Shown: positions 1 through 5,201, counted from the stretch's first letter. The stretch: 8,525 nt of DNA from Victivallales bacterium (GCA_017458805.1 JAFTAC010000579.1:1-8525); one strand, 5' to 3'. Notes: a model not told the origin generated them from the sequence alone. Translations and numbers: made by a program.

Positions 1-170
1 CTAAAACCGCCCACTTCGAGGGAAGGGAAAAAGCCCGCCTGCCCGCGCCGCTGATGAAAAGCCGAAAGATTTTTTTTGCAAGGAGGTTCTTCTCGGCACA
101 AAGGAGCGCGGCGCCAGGGGACAAGGCCGTGGCGAGTGTGGGCGCCAGGGCAGGCGGGCGGAACAAGGGG
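1..170 (-). other. Gene-free structured tail downstream of the cement gene
   Basis: I see no credible gene in this stretch. On the minus strand, the direction of the surrounding operon, there is not a single ATG, and no reading frame resembles a known protein. It holds a long inverted repeat, a nested bulged hairpin and a 10-nt direct repeat, GGCGCCAGGG, at 110-119 and 141-150. The next gene of the head operon, presumably a head-tail connector, must start beyond the window edge. Confidence 0.6.
28..159 (-). terminator. Candidate long-stem terminator after the cement gene
   Basis: Positions 33-44 (GCCCGCCTGCCC) are the exact reverse complement of 148-159. The stem continues with 45-49 pairing to 141-145 across a 2-nt bulge (146-147), giving 17 base pairs. 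On the minus strand the closing arm is followed at once by five T's (28-32 read in reverse), as in an intrinsic terminator. The apical region of about 91 nt is far longer than normal, although it contains its own hairpin (61-68 with 89-97). It could end the head-gene transcript, or be a structured leader for the next gene outside the window. Confidence 0.45.
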
Positions 171-605
171 TTATTCGCCAGCCTTGAAGATGCCAGCGGA
201 TGTCAGTGCGCCGATGAGGTCGGCGACCGAGGATGAACCAGCAGGGGCGGTGATTGTCTTGACCACCGCGCCGTTGGGCACGGTATTAAGCAGGACTGGC
301 ACCTCGCAGCCAGATGATGCAGCCGCGCCGATTGCGACGCCGACGCATGCGCCATCAACTGGTGTGTCGGTGACTGTGCCGTTGGATAGATAGACGGGGG
401 CGCCCACAGAGATGGTGCCGCCTGCCACGAAACTATAGACGCCCTTGATGGTGATGGCTCCAGTCTCGCCTTCGGCGATGTCGCGGTCAGCGATGCCGTA
501 GAGGCCGTTTGCCAGTTTGACGGGGGTGCCCGCCGCGATGGAGGATGACGCTGGCGTGTAGTCAATCCTTTCGCCTTGCTGTACGTATGTTGCTGTTCTG
601 CTCAT
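171..605 (-). CDS. DUF2190-family capsid cement/decoration protein
   Basis: A 144-aa protein. The N-terminal pattern YVQQGERIDYT, followed by an IAAGTPV segment, a GIADRDIAEGETG segment and a GVYSF segment, is the hallmark of DUF2190. That family covers small beta-rich proteins encoded next to major capsid genes and thought to bind the outside of the head as cement (the lambda gpD role); some members are misnamed RecA/RadA recombinase in databases. Residues 1 to about 105 cover this domain. The last 35-40 residues (NTVPNGAVVKTITAPAG then SVADLIGALTSAGIFK) form a short extension resembling the C-terminal helix of phage head-fibre-type proteins; that part is inference. The ATG is preceded by AAGGA at good spacing. 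The gene follows the capsid gene by 64 nt across a hairpin and is probably co-transcribed with it. The family call is fairly secure; the decoration role follows from family and position. Confidence 0.85.
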   Translation of the reverse strand: MSRTATYVQQGERIDYTPASSSIAAGTPVKLANGLYGIADRDIAEGETGAITIKGVYSFVAGGTISVGAPVYLSNGTVTDTPVDGACVGVAIGAAASSGCEVPVLLNTVPNGAVVKTITAPAGSSSVADLIGALTSAGIFKAGE

Positions 606-639
606 GGTGGTGGTTCCTTATGGTTTTGGGGATTTACTG

Positions 640-661
640 GCCTCGGCAAGAATGCCGAGGC
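640..661 (-). promoter_or_regulatory. Intergenic hairpin between capsid and cement genes
   Basis: A perfect 9-bp stem (640-648 with 653-661; arm GCCTCGGCA on the plus strand) closes a 4-nt loop (AGAA plus, TTCT minus). It lies 8 nt after the capsid stop and about 34 nt before the cement start. No T-run follows on either strand, so it is not a standard terminator. A role in mRNA end protection, processing or partial attenuation between two highly expressed genes is inferred. The pentamer ACTGG flanks the hairpin on both sides as a direct repeat. Confidence 0.6.
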
Positions 662-669
662 ACTGGACT

Positions 670-2556
670 TTATGCTCCTGCGACCTTGACGCCTGCGCGT
701 GGGTCCATCTTTGCCGCGCCGAAGTCGAAGAAGGCGCGGAACTGGATGCCCAGGGTGTTGAACTCCATTTCGCTGGACTGGATGGTGGGCGTCTGCACGC
801 CGTTGAGGAAGCAGACCTGGATGGCTGCGCGGAGTGCCGGGTTGCACAGCAGGTAGTATGCGGTGGCGCTGTTGCCTGTGTAGGCGCTGTCTTCCAGATA
901 TGCTGTCGCCACTGGGCGGTACTTGTGCTGGAAGGGGTTGCCGCTGGTGACTGGAGCGGCGTTGGCGCCCTGTCCGATGAGGTACTGGTCGTTGTAGATC
1001 TGTCCAGCGAGGACTTCGTTGGAGGATGAGACCAGGAGGATGGCGGGCGTCATGTTCATGAGGCGGCCAGATTCGTCCTTGAGGTCGCGGAACTTCTTGA
1101 CGGCGTTCTTGAGGTTGTCCACGGAGAGTGGATTGCCAGAGAGGAGGTTCTTGTTGCCGCTGGAGAAGAAGCTGGAGTTGTCCATGAATTCCTTCCAGAA
1201 CACTTCGTTCAGGGTGAGTGCGGCGTCAATGCCCAGCTGGTTTGGCAGGTCCTTCAGTGCCCCCAGGTCGTCGTTGATGATGTCCTGGCGGGTAAGTCCC
1301 ACGATTTTGCCGTAGGTGTCGGCCTTGTTGCTGAAGCTGGTCTCGGAGAGTGCGCCGTGCTTGAGTTCGCCGTTGGGCGCGACCTTCTGGAAGCCGCCTT
1401 CGGAGACCAGGCGGTAGGAGACCATTTTGCGGAAGTCCTTGCAGGGACGTATGCGGGCGATTTCCTTCCATGTGGTGTCGATGGCGTTGTAGCCGTCCAG
1501 CAGTTCGCGGTTGATGATTCCGCCCAGCAGGCCGCCCAGGGAGACGGTGGTGGTGCCGGAGGCCTGTATGGAGGCGTGGACTGCGTCAGCCCAGTTGCCC
1601 TGGTGGAGGGAGTGGGCATGGATGGGGTTGCCGTTGGCGATTGCGGCCTCGATCAGCAGGTCCTGCAAGCCGATGTGGCCGTGGTAGAGTTTGTCCGCTG
1701 CTTCCAGCGCCTGCTGTGAGGCAACTGCGGTGATGGACTTTTCGGGGCAGCCCATTGCCTGCATGGCTGCGGCCTGCAAGACTGCGGTGGTGACTGCTGG
1801 TGTGGCGGGCGTGTGCACCTGGAGCGCGGTCTTGCTCATGTTTGCCTCCAGGTGTGCGAGCACCGCCTGGCGTGCCTGGTTCTCGTCCCAGTCCTCGGCG
1901 GTTGCCTTGGCGAGGATTTCGGGGTACTTGGCGCAGATGGCGTGGACGGATGCTGCGCGCTTGCGGTCTGCATCGATGGCTGCCTGAATCTGGTCAGGCT
2001 GTGTGTGTGGTGTGATTTCGGGCATTTTTGTTGCTCCTGTGTTGGTTAGATTGAGGGATGCTGCTATATCTAAATGCGTTTGCGCGTCAGCGCCCACGGC
2101 GACAATTGAGACTTCGTGCAGGCTAGACTTGGTTATGATGATGGCTGGGCCAGTGACTTCCATGCCATTGACGGTCTCGGTCTGGTTCGCCTTCAGTTCC
2201 TTGATTTCGTCTGTCGAGGCTCCGATTGAGAGCTGCCATGGGATCTTCACGCCAGAGGCGATGATTGCCTGCGCCTGCGGCGCGTCTGGATCAATGCCGC
2301 CCTCGATGGCGAGCGCGTTGTCCTGGATTGTGGCATTCACCACACCCAGGCGGCAGTCAGGCGTGTTGGTGTGGTTGTAGAGCAGTGGTATCTGCGCACG
2401 GACGGAGAGGCCGTCCAGCGAGAGGTAGATGGGGTGTTTGGACCACCACTGCATGATGGGGCCGCCAGAATAGGCGGTGCCCGACACGTGCTTCAGCGCC
2501 TCTGTGTCCGAGGCATAGATGGCTGCGTTGGCGATGATGATTTTCTTGTCTGGCAT
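670..2556 (-). CDS. Prohead protease / scaffold / major capsid fusion protein
   Basis: A 628-aa protein joining functions that are separate genes in many phages. Residues 1 to about 170 look like an HK97-type (U35/S78) prohead protease: His62 in LLYNHTN, Ser110 in PWQLSIGAS, and the closing LHEVSIVAVGAD motif with Glu148 form the likely catalytic set. Residues about 180-330 are rich in Ala and Gln with helical character, as in a scaffold/delta domain that is removed on maturation. Residues about 335-628 resemble Mu gpT-like major capsid proteins: KADTYGKIVGLTRQDIINDD, a GNKNLLSG segment, a LSVDNL segment and the RLMNMTPAILLVSSSNEVLA block. The protease would process the scaffold and itself during head assembly. 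The ATG at 2556 has AAGGA nine nt upstream. Internal ATGs at codons 178 and 240 carry strong SDs, suggesting shorter scaffold-capsid products. Domain edges are approximate; the overall call is firm. Confidence 0.9.
   Translation of the reverse strand: MPDKKIIIANAAIYASDTEALKHVSGTAYSGGPIMQWWSKHPIYLSLDGLSVRAQIPLLYNHTNTPDCRLGVVNATIQDNALAIEGGIDPDAPQAQAIIASGVKIPWQLSIGASTDEIKELKANQTETVNGMEVTGPAIIITKSSLHEVSIVAVGADAQTHLDIAASLNLTNTGATKMPEITPHTQPDQIQAAIDADRKRAASVHAICAKYPEILAKATAEDWDENQARQAVLAHLEANMSKTALQVHTPATPAVTTAVLQAAAMQAMGCPEKSITAVASQQALEAADKLYHGHIGLQDLLIEAAIANGNPIHAHSLHQGNWADAVHASIQASGTTTVSLGGLLGGIINRELLDGYNAIDTTWKEIARIRPCKDFRKMVSYRLVSEGGFQKVAPNGELKHGALSETSFSNKADTYGKIVGLTRQDIINDDLGALKDLPNQLGIDAALTLNEVFWKEFMDNSSFFSSGNKNLLSGNPLSVDNLKNAVKKFRDLKDESGRLMNMTPAILLVSSSNEVLAGQIYNDQYLIGQGANAAPVTSGNPFQHKYRPVATAYLEDSAYTGNSATAYYLLCNPALRAAIQVCFLNGVQTPTIQSSEMEFNTLGIQFRAFFDFGAAKMDPRAGVKVAGA
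1845..1849 (-). promoter_or_regulatory. Internal SD before codon 240 of the capsid fusion
   Basis: On the minus strand GGAGG lies five nt before the in-frame ATG at 1839-1837 (residues MSKTALQ). Initiation here would give a 389-aa product consisting of the distal scaffold and the capsid. The sequence also encodes Leu-Glu-Ala, so chance is possible. Confidence 0.35.
2034..2038 (-). promoter_or_regulatory. Internal SD before codon 178, at the protease/scaffold junction
   Basis: On the minus strand AGGAG lies eight nt before the in-frame ATG at 2025-2023 (residues MPEITPH). The start falls just after the end of the protease domain and would yield a 451-aa scaffold-capsid protein without protease. 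Lambda makes its scaffold Nu3 from an internal start inside the protease gene C in the same way. The A-rich spacer also favours initiation. Confidence 0.55.
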
Positions 2557-2582
2557 TGTGTGTGTTCCTTATGGGGTGTGTT

Positions 2583-2605
2583 TACCGCCGTGCGAACGGG
2601 CGGTA
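2583..2605 (-). promoter_or_regulatory. Hairpin in the capsid gene leader
   Basis: TACCGCC (2583-2589) pairs with GGCGGTA (2599-2605) around a 9-nt loop, 27 nt upstream of the capsid ATG and just ahead of its AAGGA site. It could protect the 5' end or modulate initiation. No T-run follows, so it is not a terminator. Confidence 0.4.
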
Positions 2606-2628
2606 CGGGGCGGTACGGGGGGTACGGA
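2601..2628. repeat. Decamer tandem repeats (CGGTACGGGG)
   Basis: CGGTACGGGG occurs at 2601-2610 and again at 2611-2620, followed by a degenerate copy beginning GGTACGGA at 2621-2628. The array abuts the hairpin GCGGC-TAAA-GCCGC (2629-2642) and the 18-bp repeats. All lie in the 143-bp gap before the capsid gene. Confidence 0.7.
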
Positions 2629-2636
2629 GCGGCTAA

Positions 2637-2690
2637 AGCCGCCCCCTCCGATATAGCCGCCCCCTCCGATATAGCCGCCCCCTCCGATAT
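2637..2690. repeat. Three perfect 18-bp tandem repeats
   Basis: The unit AGCCGCCCCCTCCGATAT is repeated exactly three times, at 2637-2654, 2655-2672 and 2673-2690. On the minus strand each copy carries a GGAGG-like core. In one minus frame the unit reads Tyr-Ile-Gly-Gly-Gly-Gly, and that frame stays open to a TAA overlapping the capsid SD. The array lies between the PLA2-like gene stop and the capsid start. It could be a slippage-generated spacer, a protein-binding array, or the remnant of a glycine-rich coding tail. Confidence 0.85.
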
Positions 2691-2699
2691 AGTTGGCGG

Positions 2700-3137
2700 C
2701 TACGATGTTTGTTTTGAGGCGATGTCGTTGTTGGATTGGCGGATTGCGGCCATGTATGCGGGTTTGCCAAGTATGTCGCAGATGTCCGCGAATTCCTTTG
2801 CCTTCAGGATGACCCAGTATCTGCGCGGGTCATACCAGGCGTATCTGTCCTTCGCCATGGTGATGCCGTTGGAGGCGAAGGCGGCGTTTGCGCGGTGGAA
2901 TGCCTCGTCCGAGCCGTCGGCGAAGTAGTACATGAGGTCATGCAGATCTGCAACCTGGCGAAGTGTGGGGTTGAATCTGTCAATCAGATTGCGCAGATGC
3001 TCGGGGAACCACTGGGGGCCTATGCCGTTGCAGATGCGCTGGAGTTCCTTGTCTGTGCACATCTCCAGTAGTTCGCCGCCCTGAAGTGCCAGCCTCTTGG
3101 CGTTATCCCTAAGTTGTTGCTGCCATGTGCTGCTCAT
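2700..3137 (-). CDS. Phospholipase A2-like small phage protein (putative)
   Basis: A 145-aa protein without signal peptide or membrane segment. Residues 36-41 (CNGIGP) resemble the Ca-binding loop of PLA2-fold proteins. About 25 residues later comes ADLHDLMYYFADG with His66-Asp67, in the place of the catalytic HD-x-x-Y motif. The following SDEAFHRANAAFASNG resembles the ADxxF helix of phage proteins of the pattern NGxGP...HDxxY. A Trp/Tyr/Arg-rich segment (YAWYDPRRYW, 99-108) and a C-terminal helical part complete it. The classical disulfide cysteines are absent, as in the parvoviral VP1 PLA2 domain. If active it would cleave phospholipids with Ca2+; it may equally be a fold relative without activity. 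The start overlaps the preceding stop (ATGA) and has GGAG five nt upstream, so it is translationally coupled to the membrane/coiled-coil gene. The CDS is clearly real; the function is a motif-based inference. Confidence 0.7.
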   Translation of the reverse strand: MSSTWQQQLRDNAKRLALQGGELLEMCTDKELQRICNGIGPQWFPEHLRNLIDRFNPTLRQVADLHDLMYYFADGSDEAFHRANAAFASNGITMAKDRYAWYDPRRYWVILKAKEFADICDILGKPAYMAAIRQSNNDIASKQTS

Positions 3138-3352
3138 CTCATCTCCTTGAGGTCTTTCTTGAGTTCAAGCAATGTCGCGTTTATGTTGGCAAGTTGCGTT
3201 TCGATGGAGGCCAGTTTGATTGACTTGTCCTTGTCCTGCTTTGCCAGTTGCTTCTCCAGGTCCTTGAGTTGGGACACTGTCCAGCTGCAGAAGCCCAGCA
3301 GGGCCGCCCACAGGGCGCCGATGATCGCCCACATTATCTGCATCGCCGTCAT
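3134..3352 (-). CDS. Small membrane-anchored coiled-coil protein
   Basis: A 72-aa protein. Residues about 3-24 (MQIMWAIIGALWAALLGFCSW region) form one hydrophobic transmembrane segment. The rest is a charged, heptad-rich helix (VSQLKDLEKQLAKQDKDKS, then IETQLANINATLLELKKDLKEM) that should form a coiled coil. This layout is shared by DUF2730-type proteins of Mu-like phages and by some small holin or spanin-like proteins, but I cannot assign a family. I chose the ATG at 3352, one nt after the portal stop, because AGGAGAAGGAAG lies just upstream. A longer in-frame version from 3394 lies inside the portal gene and adds only a basic Ser/Gln/Arg stretch. The gene ends in an ATGA overlap with the PLA2-like gene, so the two are probably made together. 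A membrane-tethering or lysis role is inferred. Confidence 0.7.
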   Translation of the reverse strand: MTAMQIMWAIIGALWAALLGFCSWTVSQLKDLEKQLAKQDKDKSIKLASIETQLANINATLLELKKDLKEMR

Positions 3353-3353
3353 G

Positions 3354-4838
3354 TCAGTCTTCCTTCTCCTGGATTGTGACTGGCTGCTGGACATTCATCC
3401 AGGGCATGGGCGGAAGGCCCTTCTCCTGGCAGTCCGCTATTTCGCGCTGACGCTGGCGCAGCAGCGTCTGGTAGTCACGGCCTTCGCGGGCGCATTCCTC
3501 GGCTAGGGTGGTAACGCCGTTGGCGAGGCGCAATGCCTGTGCGTTTGCCTCCTTGACTGGGTCCACGTGCTCGAAGCCGTCCCACATCCAGTAGTGGGAT
3601 TCGTCTTCGACAGAGCCGTAGTCGGCTGGATGCAATCTTGAGTCGAAGAGCGCCCAGCGGTCGTATATGCGGTCGAGAATGACCGCGCCGATTTCGTCAC
3701 GCTCGATGAGCAGTTTCTTGTGGTAAACCTGATGATCCAGGCGGCCAGAGGCGTAGTTGTAGGCTGATGAGTTGCCAGCCGCCACGTTGAAGGGCATGGA
3801 GAATACGCGGGCGGCCTCCGCGATTTTGGCGTCCTTGAACGAGCAGTACTGCTGTGTGGGCTGCTCCGCCTTCATCTGCGATGTGCGGTAGCCAGCGGGA
3901 AGGACCAGGCCGTTGAAGTCGCCAGCCTTCAGGGAGATTGGACCGCGCATGTCCAGCGCTGTCTGGTCAATTTTGCCGTCTTCGTCCACTGTGACGGTGC
4001 CCTCCAGCATTTCTGGTGGCAGGTCGTTGGAGATTATGAACGACAGGCGGGCCGCCACCTCCGCCGCAAGGACCACTGCCGTGGAGTAGCGGCGCAGGTC
4101 ATTGAAGATGTTAAGGGCAGGTGCCATCTCGGAGATTCCGCGATGCTGGCCAGCGCGGTAGAAGTTGCCGTAGTGGATTACATGCTCGGCGTCCTCCAGG
4201 GTGAAGCCGTATGGGATGGCGCCCTGGAGCGAGCCTGGATGCACTTTCCAGAAGCGGTATTTGGTGGGGTTGCCGTACTGGTCGTATATGATGCCGTCGA
4301 TCTCGAGGGGTTCGCCTGATGCGTAGTAGGCCAGCGGCGTTTCGCTTAATGTCTCCGATTCCACGTATTCCGCCTCGTAGATGCGCGGGTCGAGTTTGAC
4401 TTCGTTGGGTGAGGAGGGATTGACCAGCAGGCGTATGAAGGTCTCGCCGTCCAGCGCCTTTGCGATTCGGGCGCAGCGCAGGAGTTCGTTCAGTTTGATG
4501 GACTTTGCCCAGGCGTGGAAGCGGCGTTCGCGGCGGTTCAGCGCATCGGTCGCGGTCTGGCTGGGTGCCGTGCTCTCGATCTGGAGGCGTGGGCCACGTC
4601 CGATGGTGTCATCGGCAAGGGTGGTGATGATGCCGTTGGCGTAGGAGTTGTTCACATATTCGTTGCGGGCGCGGCTGGATATGATGAGGCGCACGGTGCG
4701 CCTCATCGCGGCATCGGCGGAGAGTAAGTCGGCGCCGGCGAAGTTGCGCTGGCTGTCCGCGCTCTGCGATGCGGCGTTGTATCGCGCCACGATGGTGCGG
4801 CGGGGTGGCAGGATTGCATTCAGGAGTTTCTTGAACAT
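3354..4838 (-). CDS. Lambda-family phage portal protein
   Basis: A 494-aa protein of the lambda gpB-type portal family (usually about 450-550 aa). Portals form the dodecameric ring at one head vertex through which DNA is packaged and released, and they nucleate head assembly. Supporting segments are RYNAASQSADSQRNF near residue 19, the RLIISSRARNEYVNNSYANG block, TLADDTIGRGPRLQ, the GETFIRLL strand, a HVIHYGNFYRAGQHRGISEMAPAL segment near the middle, and VFSMPFNVAAGNSSAYNYAS, which matches the family's conserved SYSSARA-like region. The ATG overlaps the gpW-like stop by one nt (TGATG) and has AGGAG seven nt upstream. The C-terminus is short and acidic, with no fused protease. A perfect 12-bp-arm palindrome lies in the coding sequence at 4683-4707. 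The identification is firm. Confidence 0.92.
   Translation of the reverse strand: MFKKLLNAILPPRRTIVARYNAASQSADSQRNFAGADLLSADAAMRRTVRLIISSRARNEYVNNSYANGIITTLADDTIGRGPRLQIESTAPSQTATDALNRRERRFHAWAKSIKLNELLRCARIAKALDGETFIRLLVNPSSPNEVKLDPRIYEAEYVESETLSETPLAYYASGEPLEIDGIIYDQYGNPTKYRFWKVHPGSLQGAIPYGFTLEDAEHVIHYGNFYRAGQHRGISEMAPALNIFNDLRRYSTAVVLAAEVAARLSFIISNDLPPEMLEGTVTVDEDGKIDQTALDMRGPISLKAGDFNGLVLPAGYRTSQMKAEQPTQQYCSFKDAKIAEAARVFSMPFNVAAGNSSAYNYASGRLDHQVYHKKLLIERDEIGAVILDRIYDRWALFDSRLHPADYGSVEDESHYWMWDGFEHVDPVKEANAQALRLANGVTTLAEECAREGRDYQTLLRQRQREIADCQEKGLPPMPWMNVQQPVTIQEKED
4683..4707. repeat. Perfect 12-bp-arm palindrome inside the portal gene
   Basis: GATGAGGCGCAC (4683-4694) is the exact reverse complement of 4696-4707, with a single central base at 4695. 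It spans portal codons near residues 44-52 (AMRRTVRLI). It could be an operator or host-factor site, or simply follow from the symmetric Arg-Arg-Thr-Val-Arg-Leu coding. Confidence 0.8.
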
Positions 4839-5053
4839 CAGCGCTCTCCTGTGCCAGATGGGACCTTGAGCGTGAGGATGGCGCCCAGCGGGTTGCGGGC
4901 TGCGCGACGCCTGGCAAGGCGGTCAAGCGCATCCAATTGACGCGCGGGATCCTTCATTGTGGTCTGCTCGCCATCAACCGAGTACTGCTGCACGGGATTC
5001 GCCGCATTCTCCAGTATCTTCTGCTCTGCCTGCTTTTGGGTTAGGTCTGCCAT
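4838..5053 (-). CDS. gpW-like head-tail joining protein
   Basis: A 71-aa protein, close in size to lambda gpW (68 aa), which plugs the portal and completes the head before tail joining. The N-terminal helix (LTQKQAEQKILENAANP), a short central strand pair (QQYSVDGEQTTM, where gpW has its V-x-x-DG-R beta hairpin), a second helix (DPARQLDALDRLARRRAAR) and a variable tail match the gpW helix-hairpin-helix layout. Its place directly upstream of a lambda-type portal is the canonical W-B order, and the stop overlaps the portal start by one nt. I preferred the ATG at 5053, which has GGTGG five nt upstream; a GTG at 5062 would add three residues. Neither has a strong SD. The sequence is short, so the family call rests partly on synteny. 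Confidence 0.72.
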   Translation of the reverse strand: MADLTQKQAEQKILENAANPVQQYSVDGEQTTMKDPARQLDALDRLARRRAARNPLGAILTLKVPSGTGER

Positions 5054-5082
5054 TGCCGCCACCGGGGGTTGTTTTTTCTCTT

Positions 5083-5116
5083 TTTGCCCTTTATACGCGG
5101 GGCAAATTTTATTTTT
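5083..5116 (+). terminator. Terminator-like hairpin facing the plus strand
   Basis: TTTGCCC (5083-5089) pairs with GGGCAAA (5100-5106) around a 10-nt loop, followed on the plus strand by TTTTATTTTT. It would stop plus-strand transcription coming from inside the portal/gpW genes. On the minus strand it is followed by A's and would not act as a terminator. Confidence 0.4.
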
Positions 5117-5144
5117 CGTGGGCGGCGTATATATATGTTTGGAC

Positions 5145-5172
5145 TTGTTTTCAGGGACGATGGCATTATTTT
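5145..5172 (+). promoter_or_regulatory. Candidate sigma70-type promoter of the small plus-strand gene
   Basis: TTGTTT (5145-5150) and TATTTT (5167-5172) are separated by 16 bp and lie about 30 bp before the ATG, within an AT-rich stretch. Both boxes match the consensus only partly. The main support is that this isolated, reversed gene needs its own promoter. Confidence 0.35.
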
Positions 5173-5201
5173 ACCGCGCAAATATGGAACGGAGATAAAT
5201 T

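Larger units (their letters stand above)
5063..5201. other. AT-rich divergent intergenic region
   Basis: This gap separates the divergent starts of the gpW-like gene and the plus-strand small gene. It is visibly AT-rich compared with the flanks, with T-runs at 5071-5085 and 5107-5116 and a TA-alternation at 5128-5136 (CGTATATATATG). It holds the candidate promoter and SD of the plus-strand gene and a terminator-like hairpin. I see no clear minus-strand promoter for gpW, which is probably read from the terminase transcript. Confidence 0.6.

Noticed and set aside
604..1029. 141-aa plus-strand open frame opposite the capsid gene
   Set aside because: It is the complement of a strongly supported capsid coding sequence; its Val/Cys/Ala-rich composition is typical of an antisense shadow in GC-rich DNA.
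2637..2690. CRISPR-like array
   Set aside because: The 18-bp units abut directly with no spacers, so it is a simple tandem repeat.
2371..2928. 185-aa plus-strand open frame containing three AAPSDI repeats
   Set aside because: It is antisense to two well-supported genes, has no SD, and its repeats are simply the 18-bp tandem array read on the other strand.
3353..3394. 14-residue extension of the membrane coiled-coil protein into the portal gene
   Set aside because: The ATG at 3352 has a better SD and sits one nt after the portal stop; the extension would put Arg/Ser residues before the membrane segment without benefit.
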